From the NCBI RefSeq assembly GCF_901933205.1, contig NC_044573.1, positions 86,014,546-86,078,545 on the forward strand: 64,000 nt of DNA, given 5' to 3'. Shown piece by piece: positions 39,190 through 49,073 of the stretch. Position numbers and translations under genes: made by a program. The DNA is from Camarhynchus parvulus. Taxonomy: Eukaryota; Chordata; Aves; Passeriformes; Thraupidae. A model generated the notes under the pieces. That model was not told where the DNA came from. It saw only the letters and a list, made by a program, of their open reading frames with translations, and searched no databases. How positions within the stretch are numbered: the first letter of the stretch is position 1; each line of letters opens with the position of its first letter.

Positions 39190-40150
39190 ATCATCAGTGT
39201 TGAAAACAAGCAAAAAAGGCTTTAAACTTCTCTGCTTTGTCTATGTCCTTGCTTAGGAGGTGACTGACCCCAACAGCAACAGACCAATATTACTTCTGAT
39301 TCTCCTTTTGATATTAACATATTTTTAAAAGCCCTTATTGTTGTCCTTCCCAACTCAAATCATGCTTTGGAAACAGGAATTTTATCCCTACAGTAATGAC
39401 CAGCATCTCTGTACTTCTCCCATGTTGCCTGTCCTTGTCTCTTATGTCCATATATTTTCCTCCTCTTCCTAAGATCTAGAAGATCCCTGCTCAGCCAGTC
39501 TTCAGTCCCTCTTGACTTCTGACATTTTGGAATTGCTTGCCTGTCTGTCCTGAAAAATCTATAACTGTCCATTATAGAGTCCCATCATAGGACTCATCCC
39601 ATCATTTTTGTCTTATGCCAATGATGTCATCGATATGGGACAGAGCCAAAGCTTCTAGTTCTTATTTTTTATTCCTCATGCTGTGCACATTTTTTATAAG
39701 GACATTTCAAATGTACTTCATGTAATGAGCACATTGTGGACCTCACTAGCACATGATCCTTCAAAACTTGGCATACCACCCCCACGCTTATCTCTAGGGA
39801 ACCTGGTTTTATCCCCTTCCCATTTTAAATGTTTAAAGCTCATTCCATGAGCTCTGCTAGCTGCTATGCAAAGATCCTTTTCCCCTTTGAGACAGGTGTA
39901 TCCCATCTGCTGCCAGCAGGCTCAGTATCACATAGACAAACCCATGATCAAAAAACCCTATGTTTAACCCAGGTCCCAGGAAGGCAGAAATTCTGTTGTT
40001 CTCTACAAGATCGGGTTGCAGGTGGTTTTGTTTCATATTCAGAACACCACAGTCCTGGTCTACAGCACAGGGTGAAAGATGGCATGGACCAGTTCCACAA
40101 CACCTTACACTGGTCCAAGTCAGATGAGCTTCTGCTCCTCCTTCGATAAT
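39190..40150 (-). repeat. CR1 LINE, 5'-ward segment, minus strand (right part of interrupted element)
   Basis: Right of the LTR, the text AAGCCCTTATTGTTGTCC, TTCTCCCATGTTGCCTGTCC and CCCTGCTCAGCCAGTC follows the reverse complement of more 5' CR1 sequence, as expected if the element at 38.1 kb continues. From about 39570 onward (CCAATGATGTCATCG, CTCATGCTGTGCACAT) the match is less certain and may belong to another old repeat. Confidence 0.6.
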
Positions 40151-40178
40151 GTGTTCCCATCCCTGCTTCTCACTGGCA

Positions 40179-40184
40179 CTGTTG
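40179..40184. repeat. Left target-site duplication CTGTTG
   Basis: Identical to the six bases at 40965-40970 directly after the LTR. Confidence 0.85.
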
Positions 40185-40964
40185 TGTTGCGGCACATGCT
40201 GTTGGGTTCGCATTCTGGTTCACTGTTGGGTTTCCTATGTGTTTTAATATCAATCTGGGTTTGTTCCTATTCAGTTCAATGTACTTAAAATGGCGCTGGC
40301 CCCAAGATCCCCCTCCCCCATTTCTTCTCCAGTCTGCCCTTGTCTGTCATTTGGTTGCTTAGTTACTCCCGCCTTTTTGTTGCCAATTTTGTGTCACTCC
40401 CCAGTCCCCTCCTTAATTTCCATGACTACCTCCCGACCCCTCCTTTGTTGCTATGCCAACCCTCCTGCCAGTCACCCCCCTTCCCCCTCCCAGAGTGCCG
40501 GAATCTTCCACCCTGGGCAGAGGGTGATTGGGCAGGAATCGGTAATCCCTCCCATGCTTTGCCCTGGTTTGTTACCTTGTTCTGCTTGTCATGCCGGGCT
40601 GTTATGTTACTGGCTAGGGGGCGGGATGTACCACCCCCTAGTCACCTTTTGTAAGTTGCCACAGTCCCCGCCCTCAGGGCCGATTCCTGCAGCTTCCCTC
40701 TGGCCGTGTGCACCTTCACCCTTAATAAAACCCCTGCTGCTGAGACCTGCCTTGCATCCTTGCCATCCTTCCTGCGACTCGCTTCATCAGAGCCAGGCAT
40801 TGCAAAGATCTTCGGGCACGGGCTGAGGCAGCCTTCCCCATTCGCCGGGAAGGGCTCAGTCCAGGCAGCTGTAAGTGCGGCTTGCGCCGGACAGCTACGC
40901 AGCTGTCAGAAGAAGCTGCTGGCATGCTGTGGCACTAGCTGGGCAATTTGTTGGCATGCCGACA
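40185..40964 (+). mobile_element. Solo LTR, 780 bp, with perfect 6-bp target-site duplication
   Basis: The element starts TGTTGCGGCACATG and ends GGCATGCCGACA, with imperfect inverted termini. It is flanked on both sides by CTGTTG (40179-40184 and 40965-40970). Six-base duplications are typical of class II (ERVK-like) avian retroviral LTRs. It is much more GC-rich than its surroundings, with a polyadenylation signal AATAAA at 40724-40729 that predicts R/U5 to its right. No internal viral region remains, so it arose by LTR-LTR recombination. A 178-codon open frame across it (40290-40826) has no viral domain and is taken as chance. Confidence 0.88.
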
Positions 40965-40970
40965 CTGTTG
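40965..40970. repeat. Right target-site duplication CTGTTG
   Basis: Pairs with 40179-40184. Confidence 0.85.
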
Positions 40971-41039
40971 CTCAGAAGTCATGCACTGACTTAATTCAGG
41001 GAGGTGATCTAGCTGTAAATTCCTAGTATTAAAGGATAA

Positions 41040-41440
41040 ATCTGGTTGGAAGGGATTTGGGGAATTTGTCTAGTCAGGTACAAAACTAAACTCAGACAAT
41101 ATTTGCTTGGGTCTTTGTGCACTGTGTTCTTGAACACTTCGAGGACCAGATATTCCACAACCCCTCTGGGAAACCTGCTCCATTTCTTGGCCCAGTTACC
41201 TCAATCTCTTCTCAAAGACCAAATGTTCCAGTCATCCTGATGGCCCTTCACTGAACTTATTGCAGTTTCTCCATGTCCTCCTCCTATGGAAAGAACCCAA
41301 ACCCCCTTCATTATTGCCATAAGTCCTTCCTGTCCAGGCGCAGGATTTTGGACATTTGTTGAATTTAACGATATTCCAATCAGCCCATTCAGGTCCCTCT
41401 GAATGGCAGTCTTAAACTCAGCAGTACAGATATTACCCAT
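41040..41440 (-). repeat. CR1 LINE fragment, minus strand
   Basis: GGTTGGAAGGGATTTGGGG, GAACACTTCGAGG, TCCACAACCCCTCTGGGAAA, CCTGCTCCA and CAGGTCCCTCTGAATGGC follow a CR1 3' region read in reverse. It looks like a separate insertion from the one at 38.1 kb because it has its own 3'-end sequence. Confidence 0.75.
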
Positions 41441-41617
41441 CAGTTGGAGTCACAAACATTCTTACAGCATCAAGGCTCTCAAAACTTGACGCTTTAGAAA
41501 CAAAAATATGTATTTCAGTCAGAGTTTATCTAACCCAGTAACCTGTCTCAGAGTTTCAACCTATTTATGGTTTCAGAATTTCCTGAACTAGGCATAACTG
41601 TGAAATTCTTAGTAACC

Positions 41618-42058
41618 TGTGGCATTCACATTTTCTGGAAAAATCCCTTCTCCCAGATTTTTCTCCTAGGAAGCTGAGAAGCCTGAGAGAAGAAGGAAAG
41701 CAATAATTATCTGAATTGCTTCTCCTGTGTTTTGCTCCTTTGGAATGTGTTTGGAGATTGTTTACCACTTTGGGATTGTTTACCACCTTGTTTACCAAGG
41801 TGGTTGTTTCATCGGTTTCTGCTGTGAGTTGTTTTGACTCAATGGCCAATTGGGGCCAAGCTGTGTTGAGACTCTGGAGCCAGGAGTTTTCATTATTATC
41901 TTTTTAGCAGTCCGTAAGTATCCTTTCGGTATTCTTTAGTATAGTTTAGTATAGCATTCCTTAATATAATACAGTATCATAAAATAACAAATTTGCCTTC
42001 TGAGAACATGGAGTCAGATTCATCGTTCCTTCTGTTGTCTGGGGACAACGCAAATACA
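41618..42058 (+). mobile_element. Solo LTR, about 440 bp
   Basis: It starts TGTGGCATTCACATTTTCTGG and ends near GACAACGCAAATACA. It contains tandem GATTGTTTACCAC repeats, GGCCAATTGGGGCCAAGC, a TTAGTATAGTTTAGTATAGC block and ATGGAGTCAGAT near the 3' end, the last shared with the copies at 38.8 and 46.1 kb. No internal region. A clean target duplication could not be confirmed (AGTAAC/AGTAAG lie near the two ends). Confidence 0.75.
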
Positions 42059-42060
42059 AT

Positions 42061-44089
42061 AGTAAGCCACCTGAATTCTGTGACGACTTCTGCCAGCTGC
42101 AACACTGAGCTGCTAGGAGTTCTACAGTTTAAGTTCCTCTTGTGTTGAAAAAAACCACATTTTTTTTGTTATGAATATGACTTCTACTGACTTTCTTTGA
42201 ATGCTTGTACTTTATTGGGAAGAGAGAGCAAGCAGACTCTCCCCAGTATCCTTCTGCAGGTCACTCATCAGTCTGTACATCCCTTTTTACACATCATCTC
42301 GTACTTAGCTGTTTTCCAGACAATACTGAGGCCCACTAAACCATTTGGAACCTATCACATACTTCTGCTCACACCAGTCACCCTTCTCTGAGCCTGAACC
42401 CTACCATATCCTACTTAACGTGGGAGACAAGCTCTACTGACAGGATGTAGGCAAACTACAGTTAAAAGTAGAGTAATATTCCTTGTTCGCTGCCTATTCC
42501 CAAAGAGACAGTAACAGAAAGCTCCTTTCCTGTGTACACCATGCCATCCTTTATACAAGTTGGAAATTTTAGTTGGCAAGTAAAGCACTTCAGATGCTTT
42601 CAAATGAGCTTTGATCATTCATGTCAGGGAGATATAAGTTCACACCATTGGTCTCTTTGCTGCGCCCATTGCTTCCAGATGAGTCAGCTACAGCAAATGT
42701 GAGTCCTGCTTCAGTTCACAGCCTTAACCCCAAATTTACCCTACCTTCACTTTTTCTGAGACTCGGGTAAGCTGTGGAGCTCACAGTAGGGGATGGAAAC
42801 CTTAAATTGCTCTCACATGTTCAAGCAAGACCTGCCTGAACCCACACAAGGGGACTGTGTTTTTAAACAGAATCTTTTGGGTAGATTTGCCAAGTGAGAG
42901 TAGAATCATGAAGCACTGGAGATATCCATTGTTAATGCTGTCTTCCATAGTCCAGAGCTGCATCTCCACAGAGGTGAAGTACAAAAAGCAAGAAGGCTGT
43001 GTTCAGCAGTACAGTTCTACATTGCTTGGGAAATCACAAACCTTCACAACAGAATTTTAGTAGAAGTCAGATAAACTGGCTTTTCAACCCCTTCAGTCTC
43101 AGCTTGAACTGCAGGCAGTGAAAACTGCTCAGAGGGGAAAGGCATAAGCCTTCCATGCCATCATGAATGACACAGACACCTGCTTATTAGCATGTTGTTG
43201 AGTCATACTCTCAATTACATGATGGGCTGTTATTTTTCAGCATGTTGCTGACTTTTTCTTCCACAATAGGCCTCTGGGGTCACAGTGCATAAAAGACATT
43301 GTCTTACTGGGTGAATTAAAATAAGGATAGATCTCTATCCTATTATCACTGTTTCACAAAAGCAAAATAAAGCTGTGCTGTGTCAGCACAGTAGCTGTGT
43401 ATGTAAAAACAGTGATTTCTTAATCACAGGGTAGAAAAAGAAAATAAAACTGGTCACTGTCTCACTGAAAGTAAAAAGTATTAAATGCTTTTTCATTTCC
43501 TGAAAAAGGTCTCATACTTACTTAATGTCATTTTCTTAATCATAAACTTCACATTAGAAATGAACAAAATCGTCTCATTGATGAGAAGATCCAACAATTC
43601 TGTAAGACTACACAATCCATAATGTTACGCTTTCTTTATGGCAGGAAATAAATATCCCTCATAATCTTTCCATTTTCCATGAAATACAAATAAGGACTGA
43701 GAGTAGCAGTAACATTTTTTGACAATGATGAATACACATACATCTCACAAGCACATGCAACTTTTTTCTCCAGCATTGCTCACAATGGCTATTAAAAAGC
43801 TGCTTTTTCTGTTTAGTTTTTTTTTTAACTAATATCTACTAATATTCTACATTATATATACTAAAATAAACAGGAAAAATATGAGATAAGAATTTCCTCT
43901 TGTCTGTTTAGAATTAACTATTCTACAAAACAGAAGTGGAAAGTTAAAACATGCCTTTTTAAGCATCAGCCAAAGGAGGAAAACAGGAAAACAAACAAGC
44001 CACTGTTTGCAATCTCAGGAGGCATTCTCTTTGTGGAGAAGCAAAGAGACTAGAATGCCTCTGAGGCAACTAAGGTGTGACTCCTCTGT
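42061..44089. other. Intergenic stretch, nothing recognised
   Basis: About 2 kb of AT-rich DNA with T-rich runs (for example near 43820). No gene or clear repeat. Confidence 0.65.
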
Positions 44090-44559
44090 CTTATGATCCT
44101 GGTTTAAGAGACAGATGTCTGCCAAGGCAGGCAGGAGCCTTACTGGAACGGAAAACGTGACGCCTTTCCCTCCAAATTCTTACAACTTTGAAATTACAGG
44201 GCTCTCAGGCAAAGATATTGGCAAAGGAATAACAGTTCTTTACTAGAATATATATATAACAAGACAAACAAACAACGATAAAGCGGCAACATCAAACAGA
44301 ACCAGAGACCCAGTCCCAGCCTTCTCTCGGCCACAGCCTTTCCCCTCTGGTGCAGTTCCAGTCACAGCCGGCAGGGGCGCTGCTGGCTCCGGTGGGCAGG
44401 GCAGGTGCGGTGATTCCCCCGCGGCTGCAGGGGGCGCTGTGGCTCGAGTTCGGCGTGGATAAAGGCGGGCACAGCGAAAGGGTTTCCTTTATTAATTGCA
44501 AACTAATAAACAAACAGTTACAATCCCAACGCTCATGAGGTGGAAATATTAGTTCATCA
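44090..44559 (-). mobile_element. ERVL-type LTR, minus strand, boundaries approximate
   Basis: Read on the minus strand, the segment has a GC-rich 5' part (CAGCGCCCCCTGCAGCC and CACCGGAGCCAGCAGC). It continues with TAAAGAACTGTTATTCC, ATCTTTGCCTGAGAGCCC, GGAGGGAAAGGCGTCACG, TGCCTTGGCAGACATCTGTC and finally AAACCAGGA. This order matches common songbird LTRs that end in AAACCAGGACA. No internal viral region adjoins. Edges and target duplication could not be fixed. Confidence 0.65.
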
Positions 44560-46121
44560 CAGAATAGTTATGTAGTCCTGAGAAAGGATCCCAGGGTGGA
44601 GTATGTAAAGTATGTCTGTTAGTCCAGTATTAATGGCAGAGAACACTGCCACCAAAACACTGCATAGTTTTGTATGCTGCTTTAAAAATCAACATTCAAA
44701 CTGAAACAGACACAGACAAGAACTGTTAGACTTACCTAACAGAGAAAACCAAGAAATTTACCTTCTCAGAGTAGAGAATGACAGTTGATGTGGACAATCA
44801 GAGCTGATTTCTGGAGCTTCCTCCATGAAGGCAGAATGCAAGTTTGTACTTGCTCCAGCCACTTCTTCCCACCTCTGCATCTCTAATGGTCAAGTAGCAT
44901 TGTAGGGATGACAACTCCAATTTTGATACAAGTGTTCAGGTCTTAAATACACAGACTGATTGACTGGGATTTAGAGGAACTAAATTTAGAGGAAACAGCT
45001 GTTTATCTGGGACATAACTCACAGTTGGAAGTTTAAGATTAAAAAAACAAATACAAAAAGTTAAAGCTGTTGTTTCCACAAATTGGAAATAAGTTCGTAA
45101 ATCCACCCAACCAAATAAACAAACAAACACTACCCAATAATCAATACACAAAATCAGACTTTACTTAATAATAGCAAACCTCCTTATTTGTTCTAGGAAT
45201 CTTTCATATGCTTAATGTCAAGTGCCAGGGAGGAAGACATAGCACACCATCTGAACTCTGTGTCTGAGAACTTATCTCTGTGATAAAGCCCTACAATTAC
45301 CATCCCAAAGTTCACATCCTATTTACATCAATAAATTAAAGTCTGGCTGAGAAGGAATCTTTTGAATTACCAAAGCAACACTTGAGAATACAGCTCTTTT
45401 TTGTTTTTTACCTAAATCTAGAAAATTATAGCATTGATTTTTATTTTTTTTCTTAGTTTTTCAATACTTTTTGGATGGCTGGGAAACATTTAGGTGTTTA
45501 TAGGGTTTTTACTTTTTTTGAACTATTACCTCTGTTTGATTAGGAGGTCAGCTGAAATGTAACTTTCACAATTCCTTCCTTTCTCAATATAATTAACCTG
45601 TAAAACTCTTTCTTCCTAGTACAGCATTCTATAACCTGTATGTCCTATAAGTACTGACTGTAGAGAAATCATGTCAATATAACAGTTAATGCTATATTCC
45701 TAGCTTTATAGACACCATGACATTACATATCATCAAGCCAAATTACAAGCTTATTTAGAGGGCATCTATGTTTACTTAATGTTAATACACCCCACTCATT
45801 GTCATTTTCAGAAGTTCATTGGGGCATGAGAGTTAAAACACACTGATATACTCAAACTGGCAAAATAGCAGCTGTAAAAATATAGTGTTGCATCCTGTAA
45901 GTACTAGAGGATGATGAATTCTGAGGAGTAACTGACAGCAAGACAATATTGGCACAAGAACAGACAACTATTAACTACCAGAAGAATTCTGAATTTTGTC
46001 ACCATCTGAGAATTAAGTCCTTAAATGAAATCCTAAGGTCAAAACTACAATAGTTTAAGAAAAACCTGTAAATTTGTAGGACAGTTTCAGTATTCTGTGT
46101 ATTCATTTCTGTGATAAAAAA
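44560..46121. other. Intergenic stretch, nothing recognised
   Basis: AT-rich unique-looking sequence between two LTRs; no gene or RNA feature supported. Confidence 0.65.
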
Positions 46122-46127
46122 GGTGGG
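46122..46127. repeat. Left target-site duplication GGTGGG
   Basis: Identical to 46477-46482 on the far side of the LTR. Confidence 0.85.
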
Positions 46128-46476
46128 TGTGTCGGCTGTCACAAGGGTTTTTGGGATGAAGGAAGAGATGTAGATCTGACTCCATGATCAGAAGGCTTGA
46201 TTTATTATTTTATGATATATACATCTATTTAAGCTATACTAAAAAGAAAAGGAAAGGAGAGTTTCCAGAACCTGCTACCTAACCTAAGAATAGAAAAGTA
46301 AAGAATGATAACAAAGGAGCTCTCTCCGACTCTGTTGGAGAGAATTCAGTCCTGGATTGGCCACTAACCATAAACATCCAAGCTGGGCCAATCCAGACAG
46401 ACCTGTTGCATTCCACAGCAGCAGATAACCTATTGTTTATGAGAGAGGATTTTTCATGAAAGAAATGTCTGTGACA
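46128..46476 (-). mobile_element. Solo LTR, 349 bp, minus strand, with perfect 6-bp target-site duplication
   Basis: On the minus strand it starts TGTCACAGACATTTC and ends GTGACAGCCGACACA, and GGTGGG flanks both sides (46122-46127 and 46477-46482). It includes GATTGGCCCAGC, TTAGTATAGC, AATAAATC as the likely polyadenylation signal, and ATGGAGTCAGATC, which ties it to the LTRs at 38.8 and 41.6 kb. Six-base duplications fit a class II (ERVK-like) element. It has no coding capacity. Confidence 0.88.
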
Positions 46477-46482
46477 GGTGGG
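46477..46482. repeat. Right target-site duplication GGTGGG
   Basis: Pairs with 46122-46127. Confidence 0.85.
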
Positions 46483-48254
46483 CATCCCAAACCCAGTGTT
46501 CTCATGAGTAGTCCTCGTCTGCTGTGATATTGAATTACATCTTGCAATTACTACTTTTCATTGTCTCTACCAGTGTAGAATCAAAACATGCAGGTGTAAT
46601 TGCACATTTCAGCACATTTGCCTTTAGCATCTATAAAACCTGCTACTACCTTTCAGCTAAAGGCTCAAACATAGTCTGTGGGTTTTTTTACTGAGGATTT
46701 TCAATACATGTTTAAATCTCCCCTACCTCTCCTTCTGGACTTGCCTCCAGATCAATGTTTATAGATGCTGCATTAGACAAAACTCCCTTTTTCTTGAGGC
46801 ACACTTGAGAACCTTGGTAAAAATATTTTATTATTGCCTAACAAAGAACTGTGTAACATACTGACAGAAGTACAAAGGATAGGTAAATAAAAACAAGCAT
46901 ATATACATAGATTGACTGGTTACTTTATGCACATAGTGAATACATAAGTGAAAGGAACACATTCAGCAGAGGAAGCACCCAAGAACTTATGCTCAACACA
47001 TGCCACAAATCTAGTGCATCACCAATGCCCTGGAAATGAAACAAACTTTATCAATGCCAAAACATTACATACTAGATTAACAGATCTTAAAAAGCATTAA
47101 TATAGCCATCTGCTCAGTAGACTCCTAGGAGTCAAGATCTGAGTCTGTCCACGAAAGTATGAATGTGCATAATGGACCACATCAAAACCTTTTTAGGTCA
47201 GCACTGTCTCTCCAGTGCAAAATGACTGAAAAAAAGGAACAAAAGAAAAACATTAAGTGTTCCCTGTACTTTCTCAGAGTTCAGCAATATACAATTCAAG
47301 GCTCTACTAAGGGAAAGGTAGTTTTGTACATTTTTGATAGTCTTAAACTGGTTTTCATTAATTTGCTGGATTTGCTTCAGAAACCATGTGGTTAGCCAGC
47401 ACTCTGAACACTTCCACAGCCTCATGAAGCACCATATGGAAATATGTCTTCTGAGAAGACCCCATCTGGTAGTCTCTTTTGGTACTAACTAGCTGTTGTT
47501 GGGAACATACGTCTCCATGTTCACCTTCTGCACACACTCGTGGTTTTAAGGACCTCTAGCACACTGTTTCTTTTCCAAGCAGACAAGTCCTTGTCTGAAT
47601 AGCTATTTCTCATATGGAAACCACTTAGTATCCTTGTGTTGCATCTCTTGTCATTTTTCCATGTCAGCTATATTATTTTTCAGATGATGAAATAACCATT
47701 AGATATTGAAGATTTCAGAACAGCATCAATTTGTACAACTATACAGTAACTCCCAAGCTCTGTGAGTTGCAAAATAAAGCTATGCAGCATCATTTTCCTC
47801 TATGTGCTCCTTCTTTCTCACAGCAGATCTCCTTAAACTCACTAATTCCCTTATTTTATTATACATTTTATCATTTTTCCCTGGGAAAAGTATGACGTTT
47901 TCTCTAACTTCCCTCTGGTATCACATTTGCTGCACCCCAGCCTTCGAGCACTACAGCCAGCTCCTGTTAGGGTTCCCTAACTATAGCTGATGGCACAGTT
48001 GCTCTCAAGCAGTTTTACATGCTTTGGTAAATACTGTCTCACAGTGCTCTTTACTAACCCCTATTTTGCAGCCTTTTTCTGTTATTTGTTTTTCACTTCA
48101 GACACTGCAGTTTGGGATACCAGAGAGTTGAGAGACCAGCAGTTCTCTGATGCTGTACTTTCCTACAAACTAAAATTCTTCAGGAATGCCTCTTTAGGAC
48201 TCCTTATGGCAAACAGTCACACAGAAAATTCACTCAGAGTTTGTCTTTGTCAAA
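46483..48254. other. Intergenic stretch upstream of MCPH1, no gene found
   Basis: AT-rich sequence between the LTR and the promoter-proximal CR1. The open frame at 47990-48331 runs into CR1 and shows no domain. Nothing else is recognised. Confidence 0.65.
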
Positions 48255-48836
48255 ACTTCATGGCATCCTGGCCTCTGTCAGCAGTAGCATGGCCAGCAGG
48301 ACCAGGACCAGTGATTGTCCCCCTGTACTGAATACAGTGAGGTCACCAAGCACTGTGTCCAGTTCTGGGCCCCTCAATTCAGAAAGAACTTTGAGGAGCT
48401 GGAGCAAGTCCATAGAAGGGCAGCAGAGCTGGCGAAGGGTCTGGAGCACAAGTGCCATGAGGAGCAGCTGAGGGAGCTGGGGGTGTTTAGCCTGGAGGAG
48501 GCTCAGGGGGGACCTCATTGCTCTCTTCAACTCCCTCAAACTGTAGTCACAGCCACCTAAGGGTCAGTCTCTTGTCCCAGGAACTAGTGACAGGATGAGA
48601 GGACATAGTTTTAAGCTGAAGCAGGGGCGGTTTAGGCTGCATATTAGGAAAAAAAAATTAACGGGAAAGGTGATAGATATTGGAATGGGCTGCCCAGAGA
48701 AGTGGTAGAGTCACTGGCCCTGGAGATGTTTACAGAAAGACTGGATGTGGCACTCCGTTTACAGAGTGGTGTTGGGTCATAGGCCGGGCTCGATGATCTC
48801 AGAAGTATCTTCCAACCTAGTTAATTCTGTAACACT
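48255..48836 (+). repeat. CR1 LINE, 3' end about 580 bp, plus strand, abutting the MCPH1 CpG island
   Basis: The segment includes GCATCCTGGCCTCTGTCAGC, GTGATTGTCCCCCTGTACT, GGGTGTTTAGCCTGGAGGAG, GGGCTGCCCAGAGAAGTGG and GGGCTCGATGATCTCAGAAG, ending CTAGTTAATTCTGTAAC, all classic CR1. Translated, it gives CVQFWAP, RRAAELAKGLEHK and LRELGVFSLEEA, the C-terminal end of the CR1 reverse-transcriptase ORF, broken by frameshifts. It is truncated at its 5' side and inactive. It ends at 48836, at the edge of the CpG-rich promoter. Confidence 0.93.
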
Positions 48837-48975
48837 GTTTCCAGCAGCATGCGGCTGTGCCAAGGCTTCCCCGGCGCCAGAAAGGGCCGGAGCTGGGCCG
48901 AGCACACCCCATTTCCGACCAGGCCCGCGGGACCCGCAGCCGCCCCACAGCGACACGGCCGCGGCAGGGCCCTGG

Positions 48976-48986
48976 TGCGCAGGCGC
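48976..48986 (+). promoter_or_regulatory. Candidate NRF1 site in the MCPH1 promoter
   Basis: TGCGCAGGCGC matches the palindromic NRF1 consensus well and lies about 70 bp upstream of the start codon, with a second half-site CATGCGC at 48995. NRF1 sites are typical of TATA-less CpG-island promoters. This is a motif match only. Confidence 0.5.
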
Positions 48987-48995
48987 GGCGGGGCC

Positions 48996-49070
48996 ATGCG
49001 CGGGGGCGGGTTTGAACCGTGGCGGGCGCTGCGAGCTGCCGGGCTGTGTTGCCAATGGAGCCCGCACTGA
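48996..49070 (+). other. Upstream ORF overlapping the MCPH1 start codon
   Basis: An ATG at 48996, in a good context (C at -1, G-rich, GGGGCC before it), opens a 24-codon ORF in another frame that ends at TGA 49068-49070, inside MCPH1 exon 1. If the transcript starts upstream of 48996, this uORF would compete with the main start. Whether it is transcribed cannot be told from sequence. Confidence 0.45.
49002..49016 (+). promoter_or_regulatory. GC box next to CHR-like TTTGAA element in the MCPH1 promoter
   Basis: GGGGGCGGG directly abuts TTTGAA, 39 bp before the start codon. TTTGAA is the canonical CHR bound by the LIN54 subunit of the DREAM/MuvB complex in cell-cycle promoters, and the GC run could serve Sp1 or E2F. 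The usual CDE-four-base-CHR spacing is not exact. The cell-cycle role is inferred from the motif and from MCPH1's function in mitosis. Confidence 0.4.
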
Positions 49071-49073
49071 AAG
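49055..49073 (+). CDS. MCPH1: MCPH1 coding exon 1 (start codon, residues 1-6 and first base of codon 7)
   Basis: The 19 coding bases read MEPALK plus the first base of a Gly codon, then the donor GGTACC with GT at 49074. The human exon is one residue longer and begins MAAPILKD, so length and phase agree. The start context is weak at -3 (C) but has G at +4. A GTG codon lies in frame upstream, but there is no upstream in-frame ATG in the CpG island. The 5' UTR extends left into the island; the transcription start cannot be fixed from sequence. Confidence 0.9.

Noticed and set aside
39857..40213. 118-codon minus-strand frame
   Set aside because: Lies in the decayed CR1/old-repeat segment next to the LTR; no domain recognised.
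40290..40826. 178-codon open frame on the + strand
   Set aside because: It lies wholly inside the 780-bp solo LTR, is proline/serine/cysteine-rich from CT-rich sequence and has no retroviral or cellular domain.
48315..48560. 81-codon frame upstream of MCPH1
   Set aside because: It is the C-terminal remnant of the CR1 reverse-transcriptase ORF, frameshifted and truncated, not a host gene.
49019..49054. N-terminal extension of MCPH1 from a GTG at 49019
   Set aside because: GTG is not a usual vertebrate start, and the ATG at 49055 gives an exon 1 matching mammalian length and phase.
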